Positions 1 to 5,148 of a stretch of 5,148 nt of DNA are shown one piece after another (positions within the stretch are counted from its first letter, which is position 1; the number at the start of each line of letters is the position of its first letter). The notes beneath the pieces were generated by a model. The model was given only the letters and a program-made list of their open reading frames with translations, made no database searches and was not told the DNA's origin. Location: positions 1 to 5,148 of the forward strand of contig CALVVH010000064.1 in the NCBI GenBank assembly GCA_944363805.1, read 5' to 3'. Origin of the DNA: an uncultured Bacilli bacterium. Its GTDB lineage: Bacteria; Bacillota_I; Bacilli_A; RF39; UBA660. The translations under genes were made by a program, and so were the position numbers.

Positions 1-9
1 GCTATGACT

Positions 10-34
10 ACAAACAAGGTTTACCTTTGTTTGT
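10..34. terminator. Hairpin at left edge, possible terminator of an upstream gene
   Basis: The arms ACAAACAAGG (10-19) and CCTTTGTTTGT (24-34) pair over ten base pairs with one bulged T at 26 and the tetraloop TTTA. The 3' arm is U-rich, but no clean U-run follows, so as an intrinsic terminator it would be weak. It could equally be an operator dyad. The gene it would serve lies outside the window. Confidence 0.35.
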
Positions 35-195
35 TATCCACATTATAAATCGGTATCATTTTAACTAATGTTTAACACTTAACATTGCCGTATTATCCCA
101 TTTTACATTCTTTTTTCATATTTCTCATTCTTTTAAAGAAATATACTTTATAATAAGGAAAAATATTACTTAAAAATGCCTATAATATATATCTA
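35..195. other. AT-rich intergenic stretch, no gene seen
   Basis: No open frame of useful length with a ribosome binding site is present on either strand. The longest ATG-led frames run only about 5 to 12 codons before a stop. TATAAT-like hexamers occur at 149-154 and 181-186, but neither has a credible -35 partner at 16-18 bases, so they are probably by-products of base composition. A short dyad lies at 67-86. Confidence 0.6.
67..86. repeat. Short inverted repeat AATGTT-N8-AACATT
   Basis: Six-base perfect arms at 67-72 and 81-86 are separated by eight bases. In such AT-rich DNA this can arise by chance. It is recorded as a possible protein-binding dyad upstream of uvrA, with no other support. 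Confidence 0.2.
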
Positions 196-224
196 TTGAC
201 ATACATACATTAGTTTGTTAAAAT
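196..224 (+). promoter_or_regulatory. uvrA promoter (sigma-A type)
   Basis: A perfect -35 TTGACA at 196-201 and a -10 TAAAAT at 219-224 are separated by the ideal 17 bases. Transcription would start near 231, leaving a leader of about 54 bases before the uvrA ATG. An extended -10-like TGGTAAAAT at 251-259 lacks a -35 and is a weaker alternative start. The spacer carries the operator-like sequence listed separately, so a bound protein would block RNA polymerase directly. Confidence 0.8.
200..217. promoter_or_regulatory. Operator-like site in uvrA promoter, candidate SOS box
   Basis: The sequence CATACATACATTAGTTTG starts four bases into the TTGACA hexamer and fills most of the spacer. It matches 16 of 18 bases of the site at the same promoter position ahead of tnpB (5002-5019). 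Its last 14 bases (204-217) can be laid on the Gram-positive LexA consensus CGAAC-RNRY-GTTYG: the right half GTTTG fits fully, while the left half CATAC matches three of five. uvrA is a classical SOS gene in Bacillus. Assigning this to LexA is inference; no lexA gene is in view. Confidence 0.45.
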
Positions 225-284
225 TTAATTGCTATTTAATTTGAGTTTTGTGGTAAAATAACTAATGCGAAAGAAGTGATATAA

Positions 285-3107
285 ATGTCTAATGTAGATA
301 AAATAGTAATTAAAGGAGCAAGGGAAAATAATTTAAAAAATATTGATATAGATATTCCTAAAAATAAATTAGTTGTTATGACAGGAGTATCTGGTAGTGG
401 AAAAAGTAGTTTAGCTTTTGATACTATTTATGCTGAAGGTCAAAGAAGATATGTTGAAAGTTTATCCGCTTATGCTCGTCAGTTTATTGGGGTAAACGAA
501 AAACCTGATGTCGATTCAATCGAAGGACTCAGTCCCTCAATATCTATTGATCAAAAATCGACGAATAAAAACCCTCGGTCAACTGTTGGAACTATCACCG
601 AGATATATGATTATCTCCGTCTATTATTTGCTCGGATTGGTATACCATATTGTCCTAATCACCATATTCCTATTACTAGTCAAAGTATTGAAGAAATGAC
701 CAACAAAGTAATGGAATATACTGGCAAAACTGTCACCATTTTATCCCCAATAGTTCATGGCGAAAAGGGAACTCATAAAGATCTATTTGATGAACTTCGT
801 AAAGAAGGATACTCTAAAGTACGGGTTAATGGCCGAATAATGAGTTTAAACGAAGAAATTACTTTAGAAAAAAATATAAAAGATAACATCGATATTGTCA
901 TGGATAAAGTGACTGTTGATGATATTGAACGTGGTCGTATTTTCGAAGCAATCGAAGAATCAACTAAAAAAGCCGATGGAAAGGTTGTAATTTTAGTCGA
1001 TGATAATGAAATATTGATGAGTGAAAAATATGCATGTATTAAATGTAATTATTCGATTCCTGAACTTGAACCGCGCTTATTTTCATTCAATGCTCCTTAC
1101 GGTGCTTGCCCTGAATGTAAAGGTTTAGGGACTAAGTTGAAAATTAGTGAAGAATTGCTCATCCCTGATTGGAACAAATCGATTATGGATGGAGGTATTT
1201 CAGCAGTAAGTATGGATTCCTCAACATACTTTACTCAAATTGAAACGGTTTGTAGGTTTTATGGTATCGATATGAATGCTCCACTTAAAGATATTCCTCG
1301 GGAAAAACTAGATTATGTACTTTATGGTACCAACGAAATAATGGAATTTAATTATGTTTCTAAAAATGGTAATACTCGTAATACTAGAAGTACTTATGAA
1401 GGAGTTATTCCTGCCTTAGAAAGACGTTATATTGAAACAAAGAGTGGCTGGATAAGAGAGTGGCTTGATGGCTTTATGGTTGAAACAGAATGCCCAGTTT
1501 GTAAAGGAAAAAGATTACAAAAATCCGTTTTATCTATTTATATTAATGATAAAAACATTTTTGATATGACTGATATGTCCATCGGCGATTTACTAGAATT
1601 CTTGCGTAAATTAAAATTGACTAACGAACAAAAAGAAATAAGTGAACTGATATTAAAAGAAATAATTTCTCGTTTAGAATTTTTAAATAATGTTGGTCTA
1701 TCTTATTTGACATTGACTCGTAGTGCTGGAACTCTTTCTGGTGGAGAAGCACAACGTATTCGACTGGCAACCCAAATAGGTTCTAGGCTTTCTGGCGTTT
1801 TATATGTTTTAGATGAACCTAGTATCGGTTTACATCAAAAAGATAATGAAAAGCTGATCAACTCCCTAAAGGAAATGCGTGATTTAGGTAACTCATTAAT
1901 AGTAGTTGAACATGATACTGATACGATGCTTGCAGCTGATTATCTAATCGATATTGGCCCAGGAGCTGGTGAATTTGGTGGGCAAGTTATGGCTGCTGGT
2001 ACTCCAGAAGAAGTTATGCACAATCCTAACAGTCTGACTGGTAAATACCTAAGTGGTGTTGAAAAAATTGAAATACCTAAAAAAAGACGTAAGGGTAACG
2101 GTTTGAAAATATCAATTAAAGGTGCTAAAGAAAACAATCTTCGTAATATCAACGTTGATATTCCTCTAAATAAATTGGTTGTTGTAACTGGAGTATCTGG
2201 CTCAGGTAAATCATCTTTAATTAACGAAGTTTTATACAAAACTTTGGCTAATAATCTTTACCGTAGTAAAGTAGTTCCTGGCAAACATAAAGAAATTTTA
2301 GGCTTAGAAAACATTGATAAAGTAGTTCAAATAACTCAAGATGCTATTGGTAGAACTCCAAGAAGTAATCCAGCAACTTATGTCGGTGTTTTTGATGATA
2401 TCCGTGACCTTTTTGCTTCAACTAAGGAGGCAAAGATACGTGGCTTTGACAAGAGTCGCTTCTCATTTAACGTCAAAGGCGGTCGTTGTGAAAACTGTTG
2501 GGGTGATGGTGTCAAGAAAATTGAAATGCATTTTCTAGCTGATGTCTATGTTCCTTGTGATGTCTGTAAAGGAAAAAGGTATAATAAAGATACTCTGGAA
2601 ATAAAATATAAAGGTAAAAACATCAGTGAAGTCTTGGATATGCGAGTAAGCGAAGCAATCGAATTTTTTGCTAATGTTCCTAAAATTTATAACAAGTTAA
2701 AAGTTATGATGGATGTTGGACTTTCTTATATCAAATTAGGTCAATCAGCTCCTACATTATCTGGCGGGGAGGCCGGACGTGTTAAGTTAGCCAAAGAACT
2801 TCAAAAGAAAGCCACAGGAAAATCGCTGTTTATCTTGGATGAACCGACGACTGGTCTTCATACTGATGATATAAAAAAATTGTTAGTAATCCTAAATCGT
2901 ATTGTCGATAATGGTGATACAGTCATAGTTATTGAACATAATTTAGATGTCATAAAAGTTGCCGATCATATTATCGATTTGGGACCAGATGGTGGTAAAA
3001 ACGGCGGAAAAGTTGTAGTAACTGGCACACCTGAAGAAGTTGCCAAATGTGCAAAATCTTATACTGGAGAATTTCTTAAGAGAATTCTTCAAGAAAACAA
3101 TAACTAG
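285..3107 (+). CDS. uvrA: UvrABC system protein A (excision nuclease damage-recognition ATPase)
   Basis: UvrA is the cytosolic dimeric ABC-type ATPase that, with UvrB, finds bulky DNA lesions and loads UvrB in nucleotide excision repair. At 940 residues it has the usual full length. Visible parts in order: Walker A GVSGSGKS (34-41), the UvrB-binding region with a first zinc knuckle (Cys251, 254, 275, 278), a CxxC at 403-406 in the conserved CPVCKGKRL stretch, ABC signature LSGGEAQR (484-491), Walker B LYVLDEP (506-512), second Walker A (636-643), C-terminal zinc finger CX2CX19CX2C (735, 738, 758, 761), second signature LSGGEAGR (825-832) and second Walker B FILDEP (849-854). The second signature has Gly831 where Gln is nearly universal. 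The ATG at 285 follows a weak SD, AAGAAGTGAT (271-280), and gives the N-terminus normal for the family. uvrB is not adjacent on the right; upstream is unseen. The preceding promoter carries a candidate SOS operator. Confidence 0.99.
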   Translation: MSNVDKIVIKGARENNLKNIDIDIPKNKLVVMTGVSGSGKSSLAFDTIYAEGQRRYVESLSAYARQFIGVNEKPDVDSIEGLSPSISIDQKSTNKNPRSTVGTITEIYDYLRLLFARIGIPYCPNHHIPITSQSIEEMTNKVMEYTGKTVTILSPIVHGEKGTHKDLFDELRKEGYSKVRVNGRIMSLNEEITLEKNIKDNIDIVMDKVTVDDIERGRIFEAIEESTKKADGKVVILVDDNEILMSEKYACIKCNYSIPELEPRLFSFNAPYGACPECKGLGTKLKISEELLIPDWNKSIMDGGISAVSMDSSTYFTQIETVCRFYGIDMNAPLKDIPREKLDYVLYGTNEIMEFNYVSKNGNTRNTRSTYEGVIPALERRYIETKSGWIREWLDGFMVETECPVCKGKRLQKSVLSIYINDKNIFDMTDMSIGDLLEFLRKLKLTNEQKEISELILKEIISRLEFLNNVGLSYLTLTRSAGTLSGGEAQRIRLATQIGSRLSGVLYVLDEPSIGLHQKDNEKLINSLKEMRDLGNSLIVVEHDTDTMLAADYLIDIGPGAGEFGGQVMAAGTPEEVMHNPNSLTGKYLSGVEKIEIPKKRRKGNGLKISIKGAKENNLRNINVDIPLNKLVVVTGVSGSGKSSLINEVLYKTLANNLYRSKVVPGKHKEILGLENIDKVVQITQDAIGRTPRSNPATYVGVFDDIRDLFASTKEAKIRGFDKSRFSFNVKGGRCENCWGDGVKKIEMHFLADVYVPCDVCKGKRYNKDTLEIKYKGKNISEVLDMRVSEAIEFFANVPKIYNKLKVMMDVGLSYIKLGQSAPTLSGGEAGRVKLAKELQKKATGKSLFILDEPTTGLHTDDIKKLLVILNRIVDNGDTVIVIEHNLDVIKVADHIIDLGPDGGKNGGKVVVTGTPEEVAKCAKSYTGEFLKRILQENNN

Positions 3108-3110
3108 ACG

Positions 3111-3149
3111 CCCAGAATGTCAATACTTAAACTAATAAAATATTATGGG
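3111..3149 (+). terminator. Weak imperfect hairpin after uvrA
   Basis: CCCA (3111-3114) pairs with TGGG (3146-3149), and after one mismatch AAT (3116-3118) pairs with ATT (3142-3144), leaving a loop of more than 20 bases. The sequence that follows is TTTAAAAAAG, without a real U-run. If it ends uvrA transcription it does so poorly; read-through into lgt is quite possible. Confidence 0.2.
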
Positions 3150-3178
3150 TTTAAAAAAGCTCATTAATAGGTTATAAT
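3150..3178 (+). promoter_or_regulatory. Probable lgt-trxB promoter
   Basis: A perfect -10 TATAAT lies at 3173-3178. The best -35 is TTTAAA at 3150-3155 with 17 bases of spacing, matching four of six consensus bases. Transcription would begin near 3185, about 29 bases before the lgt ATG. The operator-like motif of the uvrA and tnpB promoters is absent here. Confidence 0.55.
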
Positions 3179-3213
3179 TAATTAAGAAATATCATACAGA
3201 GAGGGTGACTATT

Positions 3214-4023
3214 ATGGATCGATACATTTTTTCGATTGGAAACATTGATGTTGAATGGTACTCATTTTTAATTGTTGTTGGAGCAATATTAGCAATTATT
3301 TTAACAATACGTGAAGCTAAGATATTTAATTATCCTATTGATTTTACTTTTAATCTTTGCTTTTGGGTTATTATTGTTGGAATAATCGGAGCTAGATTAT
3401 ATTATGTCTTATTCAATTTAGATTCTTATTCTAACTTCTGGGATATTTTCAAAATCTGGGAGGGTGGTCTAGCAATCCACGGTGGCATAATTTTTGGCCT
3501 TATAACCTGCGTTTTGTATTGTAAAAAGTATAATGCTCGGACAATTAGAGTTCTCGATTTCATTGTCCCAGGTTTGCTTTTAGCTCAAGCTATCGGCAGA
3601 TGGGGAAACTTTTTTAATGGTGAAGCTCATGGCGCTGCTACTACACTAGTACATTTGCAAAATCTGCATTTGCCAGAATTTATCATTGAAGGTATGAATA
3701 TCGGCGGAGTTTATTATGAACCGACATTCTTATATGAATCTCTTTGGTGCTTATTAGGATTTATTATTATTTTAATAGTTCGACGTTTAAAAGTAACCAA
3801 AGTAGGTCAACCGACAGCTTTATATTTGATGTGGTATGGCGCTGGTAGATTATTTATCGAATCAATGCGTACTGATTCTCTAATGCTCGGTGGCTTCAAA
3901 GTAGCTCAAATTGTTTCAGTTATCATGATTATCATCGGCTTGTTAATTATGATGATAACTAGTCGTAAAGGTCGTTATGAAGACTTATATGATCAAGATG
4001 AAAATCAGACAGTCAAATTTTAA
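3214..4023 (+). CDS. lgt: Phosphatidylglycerol--prolipoprotein diacylglyceryl transferase
   Basis: Lgt moves the diacylglyceryl group of phosphatidylglycerol to the lipobox cysteine of prolipoproteins, the first step of lipoprotein maturation, in the cytoplasmic membrane. The 269-residue product has about seven hydrophobic segments (roughly 15-32, 46-67, 84-103, 113-134, 172-190, 201-217, 230-249) and a short charged C-terminal tail. The family signature GRWGNFFNGE is at 128-137 with the essential Arg129; IHGG is at 88-91 (His89, matching the catalytic His of the E. coli enzyme); GARLYYV is at 59-65; and YGAGRLFIESMR at 208-219 matches the conserved YGxxRxxxExxR. I chose ATG 3214 over the in-frame GTG 3205, because that GTG lies inside the Shine-Dalgarno sequence AGAGGGTGA (3200-3208), which sits five bases before ATG 3214. 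trxB follows after 15 bases, so they are probably co-transcribed. Confidence 0.97.
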   Translation: MDRYIFSIGNIDVEWYSFLIVVGAILAIILTIREAKIFNYPIDFTFNLCFWVIIVGIIGARLYYVLFNLDSYSNFWDIFKIWEGGLAIHGGIIFGLITCVLYCKKYNARTIRVLDFIVPGLLLAQAIGRWGNFFNGEAHGAATTLVHLQNLHLPEFIIEGMNIGGVYYEPTFLYESLWCLLGFIIILIVRRLKVTKVGQPTALYLMWYGAGRLFIESMRTDSLMLGGFKVAQIVSVIMIIIGLLIMMITSRKGRYEDLYDQDENQTVKF

Positions 4024-4038
4024 AAGGGGGAACTTTAA

Positions 4039-4911
4039 ATGTATGATATAATTATCATCGGTATGGGTATGAGTGGAATCACTGCTGCAATCTATGCTAA
4101 ACGTGCTAACAAAAATGTTCTTCTAATTGATAAGAGTATGCCCGGGGGGTTATTAAATAATATTGATAGTATTAACAATTATCCAGGCTTATCTAATATC
4201 AGTGGACCTGATTTTGCAGCAAAATTATTAGAACAAATCACTATGTTAAATATTCCTTACAAAATAGAAGAAGTAATCGATTTGCAACTTAAAGGCCAAA
4301 CTAAAAAAGTAAAGACTCCCAATAATGAGTATACTGCCAAAAAGATAATTTTAGCAATGGGTCGCAAGCCTAAATACTTGGGATTAAAAAATGAAAAGGA
4401 ACTTTTAGGACATGGCTTATCGACTTGCGCATTATGTGATGGTTTCTTTTATCGGGGTAAAGATGTAGCTGTTGTTGGGACTGGTAACAGCGCCTTACAA
4501 GAAACTATTTACTTATCAAAACTTGTCAATAAAATCTATCTTATCAATCGGCGCGATGGCTTCCGTGGAGATGCTATGCTCGTCGATGATATTAAAGCTA
4601 TTCCCAATATTGAAATAATCTATAATGCTAATATTGCTAGCATAAACGCTAAAGATGACCGCTTAGAATCGATTACTTTAGATAACCAAACTACCATCCC
4701 TGTTGCTGGTCTATTTGTTTATATCGGCTTTACACCTGCAACAGAAATAGTAGATTCGCAAATATTAGATGCGGAAGGCTATATTAAAGTAGATGAAAAT
4801 TTAAAAACGCCAATTGCTGATGTCTATGCTATCGGCGACTGCATCAAAAAGGATGTCTATCAACTAACAACTGCTGCCAGTGATGGAACTAGAGTAATTA
4901 GCAACATGTAA
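4039..4911 (+). CDS. trxB: Thioredoxin reductase (NADPH, FAD-dependent)
   Basis: TrxB passes electrons from NADPH through FAD and a redox cysteine pair to thioredoxin in the cytosol. The sequence shows an N-terminal FAD Rossmann motif GMGMSG (8-13), GG with NNYPG (36-50), the redox motif CALCDG (Cys130, Cys133), an NADPH Rossmann motif GTGNSA (147-152), the 2'-phosphate-binding RRDGFR (171-176), and the C-terminal FAD motif YAIGDC (263-268) with DG at 282-283. Differences from common sequences are GTGNSA for GGGDSA, Asn170 for the His of HRRDxFR, and Tyr-Gln (274-275) for the usual Arg-Gln. At 290 residues it is shorter than the usual 305-320, because it stops soon after DGT and lacks the end of the last helix. 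The SD AAGGGGG (4024-4030) lies eight bases before the ATG, directly after the lgt stop. Thioredoxin reductase is most likely; a related flavoprotein reductase with another partner is possible. Confidence 0.93.
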   Translation: MYDIIIIGMGMSGITAAIYAKRANKNVLLIDKSMPGGLLNNIDSINNYPGLSNISGPDFAAKLLEQITMLNIPYKIEEVIDLQLKGQTKKVKTPNNEYTAKKIILAMGRKPKYLGLKNEKELLGHGLSTCALCDGFFYRGKDVAVVGTGNSALQETIYLSKLVNKIYLINRRDGFRGDAMLVDDIKAIPNIEIIYNANIASINAKDDRLESITLDNQTTIPVAGLFVYIGFTPATEIVDSQILDAEGYIKVDENLKTPIADVYAIGDCIKKDVYQLTTAASDGTRVISNM

Positions 4912-4933
4912 ACAACTTTCTAGTTGTTTTTTT
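4910..4933 (+). terminator. Intrinsic terminator of lgt-trxB
   Basis: The arms AAACAACT (4910-4917) and AGTTGTTT (4922-4929) form an eight-pair stem with a TTCT loop, and the T-run continues to 4933. The stem begins within the trxB stop codon. It has only two G-C pairs, so it is weak in stem stability but has a good U-tract. Confidence 0.75.
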
Positions 4934-4938
4934 CATAC

Positions 4939-4958
4939 TTATGTAGAATTCTACATAA
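4939..4958. repeat. Perfect 20-bp palindrome, possible operator
   Basis: TTATGTAGAATTCTACATAA reads the same on both strands with no spacer, centred between 4948 and 4949. There is no T-run after it, so it is unlikely to be a terminator. Perfect dyads of this length are typical of binding sites for dimeric repressors, but I cannot match it to a known box with confidence. It lies between the trxB terminator and the tnpB promoter and may be chromosomal or belong to the mobile element. Confidence 0.55.
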
Positions 4959-4966
4959 TAAAATAA

Positions 4967-4985
4967 TAGGAAAGTCCTACTTTTT
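4967..4985 (+). repeat. Small hairpin with T-run: element end or weak terminator
   Basis: TAGGA (4967-4971) and TCCTA (4975-4979) pair across the loop AAG, and CTTTTT follows. Two readings fit: a second weak terminator after trxB, or the subterminal hairpin that the IS200/IS605 transposase recognises at the left end of its element. Its position just ahead of tnpB favours the second, but the element boundary cannot be fixed from one side. Confidence 0.4.
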
Positions 4986-4997
4986 ATAAAAAAACAC

Positions 4998-5026
4998 TTG
5001 ACAAACATACATTTGTTTGATATAGT
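4998..5026 (+). promoter_or_regulatory. tnpB promoter (sigma-A type)
   Basis: A perfect -35 TTGACA at 4998-5003 and a -10 TATAGT at 5021-5026 are spaced by 17 bases. The start of transcription would be near 5033, only about 20 bases ahead of the ATG. This is a strong promoter for a mobile-element gene, which makes a repressor acting at the spacer plausible. From -35 to -10 it matches the uvrA promoter (196-224) at 24 of 29 positions. Confidence 0.8.
5002..5019. promoter_or_regulatory. Operator-like dyad in tnpB promoter, candidate SOS box
   Basis: CAAACATACATTTGTTTG has perfect six-base outer arms, CAAACA (5002-5007) and TGTTTG (5014-5019), and 14 of 18 positions are symmetric. It overlaps the end of the -35 hexamer and fills the spacer. 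It matches the site in the uvrA promoter at 16 of 18 bases, with the same offset from -35. The inner 14-mer CATACATTTGTTTG (5006-5019) resembles the Gram-positive LexA box in its right half. The regulator is unknown; LexA is inferred from the uvrA link. Confidence 0.45.
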
Positions 5027-5053
5027 TAATTTATCATTCAGGGGGTGAGTGTC

Positions 5054-5148
5054 ATGTTTACAATATTAAGGGGATATGTTTTTAGATTATATCCAACAGA
5101 TAAACAAAAAGAATTAATTAATAAGACAATCGGCTGTACTAGATTTAT
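5054..5148 (+). CDS. tnpB: TnpB-like RNA-guided nuclease / IS605 OrfB, N-terminal fragment
   Basis: Only the first 31 codons lie in the window; the gene runs off the right edge in frame. The fragment has the typical start of IS200/IS605 OrfB proteins: a short beta-strand, YVFRLYPT (8-15), then KQKELINKTIGCTRF (17-31), the region covered by the OrfB helix-turn-helix domain. TnpB proteins are RNA-guided DNA endonucleases related to Cas12 that favour retention of their element. The RuvC and zinc-finger parts cannot be seen, so an active nuclease, a decayed copy and a domesticated nuclease-dead homologue cannot be told apart. The start ATG is set by a strong SD, AGGGGGTGA (5040-5048), five bases upstream; an in-frame GTG at 5045 lies inside that SD and is unlikely. 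Confidence 0.85.
   Translation, partial: MFTILRGYVFRLYPTDKQKELINKTIGCTRF

Larger units (their letters stand above)
4967..5148 (+). mobile_element. IS200/IS605-family element with tnpB, left part only
   Basis: The call rests on the TnpB-like N-terminus at 5054 and the small hairpin upstream. The left limit given is the hairpin foot and is uncertain by tens of bases. In the two-gene elements I know of (IS605, IS608, ISDra2) tnpA lies on the 5' side of tnpB. Here that side holds trxB only 142 bases away, so this is probably a solo-tnpB (IS1341-type) element needing a transposase in trans. The right end and any guide-RNA region lie beyond the window. Confidence 0.55.

Noticed and set aside
3..68. 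Frame 3 is open from the left edge to a TAA at 66-68 (21 codons), possibly the C-terminus of an upstream gene
   Set aside because: Too short to recognise, it runs through the hairpin at 10-34, and frame 1 is also open from the edge (to 48). No evidence that it is coded.
251..259. TGGTAAAAT as an extended -10 for a second uvrA promoter
   Set aside because: No -35 partner, and it would give a start only about 20 bases from the ATG; the promoter at 196-224 is far better.
508..699. 63-codon frame inside uvrA, + strand
   Set aside because: Out-of-frame shadow of uvrA: no ribosome binding site, hydrophobic low-complexity product, and the uvrA frame is strongly conserved here.
1940..2239. 99-codon frame on the - strand inside uvrA
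   Set aside because: Antisense of the linker and second Walker A region of UvrA; no SD or promoter, and its sequence is explained by the complement of uvrA codons.
2341..2538. 65-codon + strand frame inside uvrA
   Set aside because: Shadow frame over the C-terminal zinc-finger region; no start signals.
3205..3213. GTG at 3205 as the lgt start, adding three residues
   Set aside because: The GTG lies within the Shine-Dalgarno sequence AGAGGGTGA, which is well placed for the ATG at 3214.
4905..4950. Frameshift at the trxB end: one extra base after the Met290 codon would continue as VNNFLV, resembling a last helix
   Set aside because: The stop codon leads straight into a good terminator hairpin, which argues for a real gene end. 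Only a comparison with relatives could revive the idea.
1..5148. CRISPR array, tRNA, rRNA or riboswitch
   Set aside because: No regularly spaced repeats, no cloverleaf with a CCA-type acceptor or TTCRA arm, and no recognisable conserved RNA motif were seen on either strand.

Overview
The window is AT-rich bacterial DNA with strong Gram-positive-type Shine-Dalgarno sites (AGAGGGTGA, AAGGGGG, AGGGGGTGA), consensus sigma-A-like promoters and short A/T-rich intrinsic hairpins. All reading frames use the standard code: there is no in-frame TGA, and tryptophan is TGG. The protein sequences and the linkage of uvrA, lgt and trxB point to a low-GC Bacillota, possibly a gut Bacilli or Erysipelotrichia-like lineage or a relative of the Mollicutes. 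I cannot name the genus.

Layout, all on the + strand: bases 1-284 hold no supportable gene. They contain a hairpin at the left edge (probably the end of an upstream unit), AT-rich filler, and a strong promoter for uvrA at 196-224. uvrA (285-3107) is full length, 940 residues. A 106-base gap carries a promoter for lgt (3214-4023), which is followed after 15 bases by trxB (4039-4911); these two look like one operon. A terminator overlaps the trxB stop codon. A 142-base gap follows with a perfect 20-bp palindrome, a small hairpin and a strong promoter, leading into the first 31 codons of a TnpB-type protein of the IS200/IS605 family, cut by the window end.

Functionally, UvrA does damage recognition in nucleotide excision repair, Lgt starts lipoprotein maturation at the membrane, and TrxB supplies reducing power to thioredoxin. 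These are ordinary housekeeping genes.

The most interesting signal is regulatory. The promoters of uvrA and of the mobile tnpB gene match at 24 of 29 positions from -35 to -10, and at 14 of 17 positions in the spacer, which should be free to vary. The shared 14-mer CATACATTWGTTTG resembles the Gram-positive SOS (LexA) box. This suggests that one damage-responsive regulator may control both a repair gene and a transposon-encoded nuclease gene. No wholly new system is visible. Other oddities are a Gln-to-Gly change in the C-terminal ABC signature of UvrA, the absence of hprK and gpsA from their usual neighbourhood, and a short TrxB with several changed motif residues.
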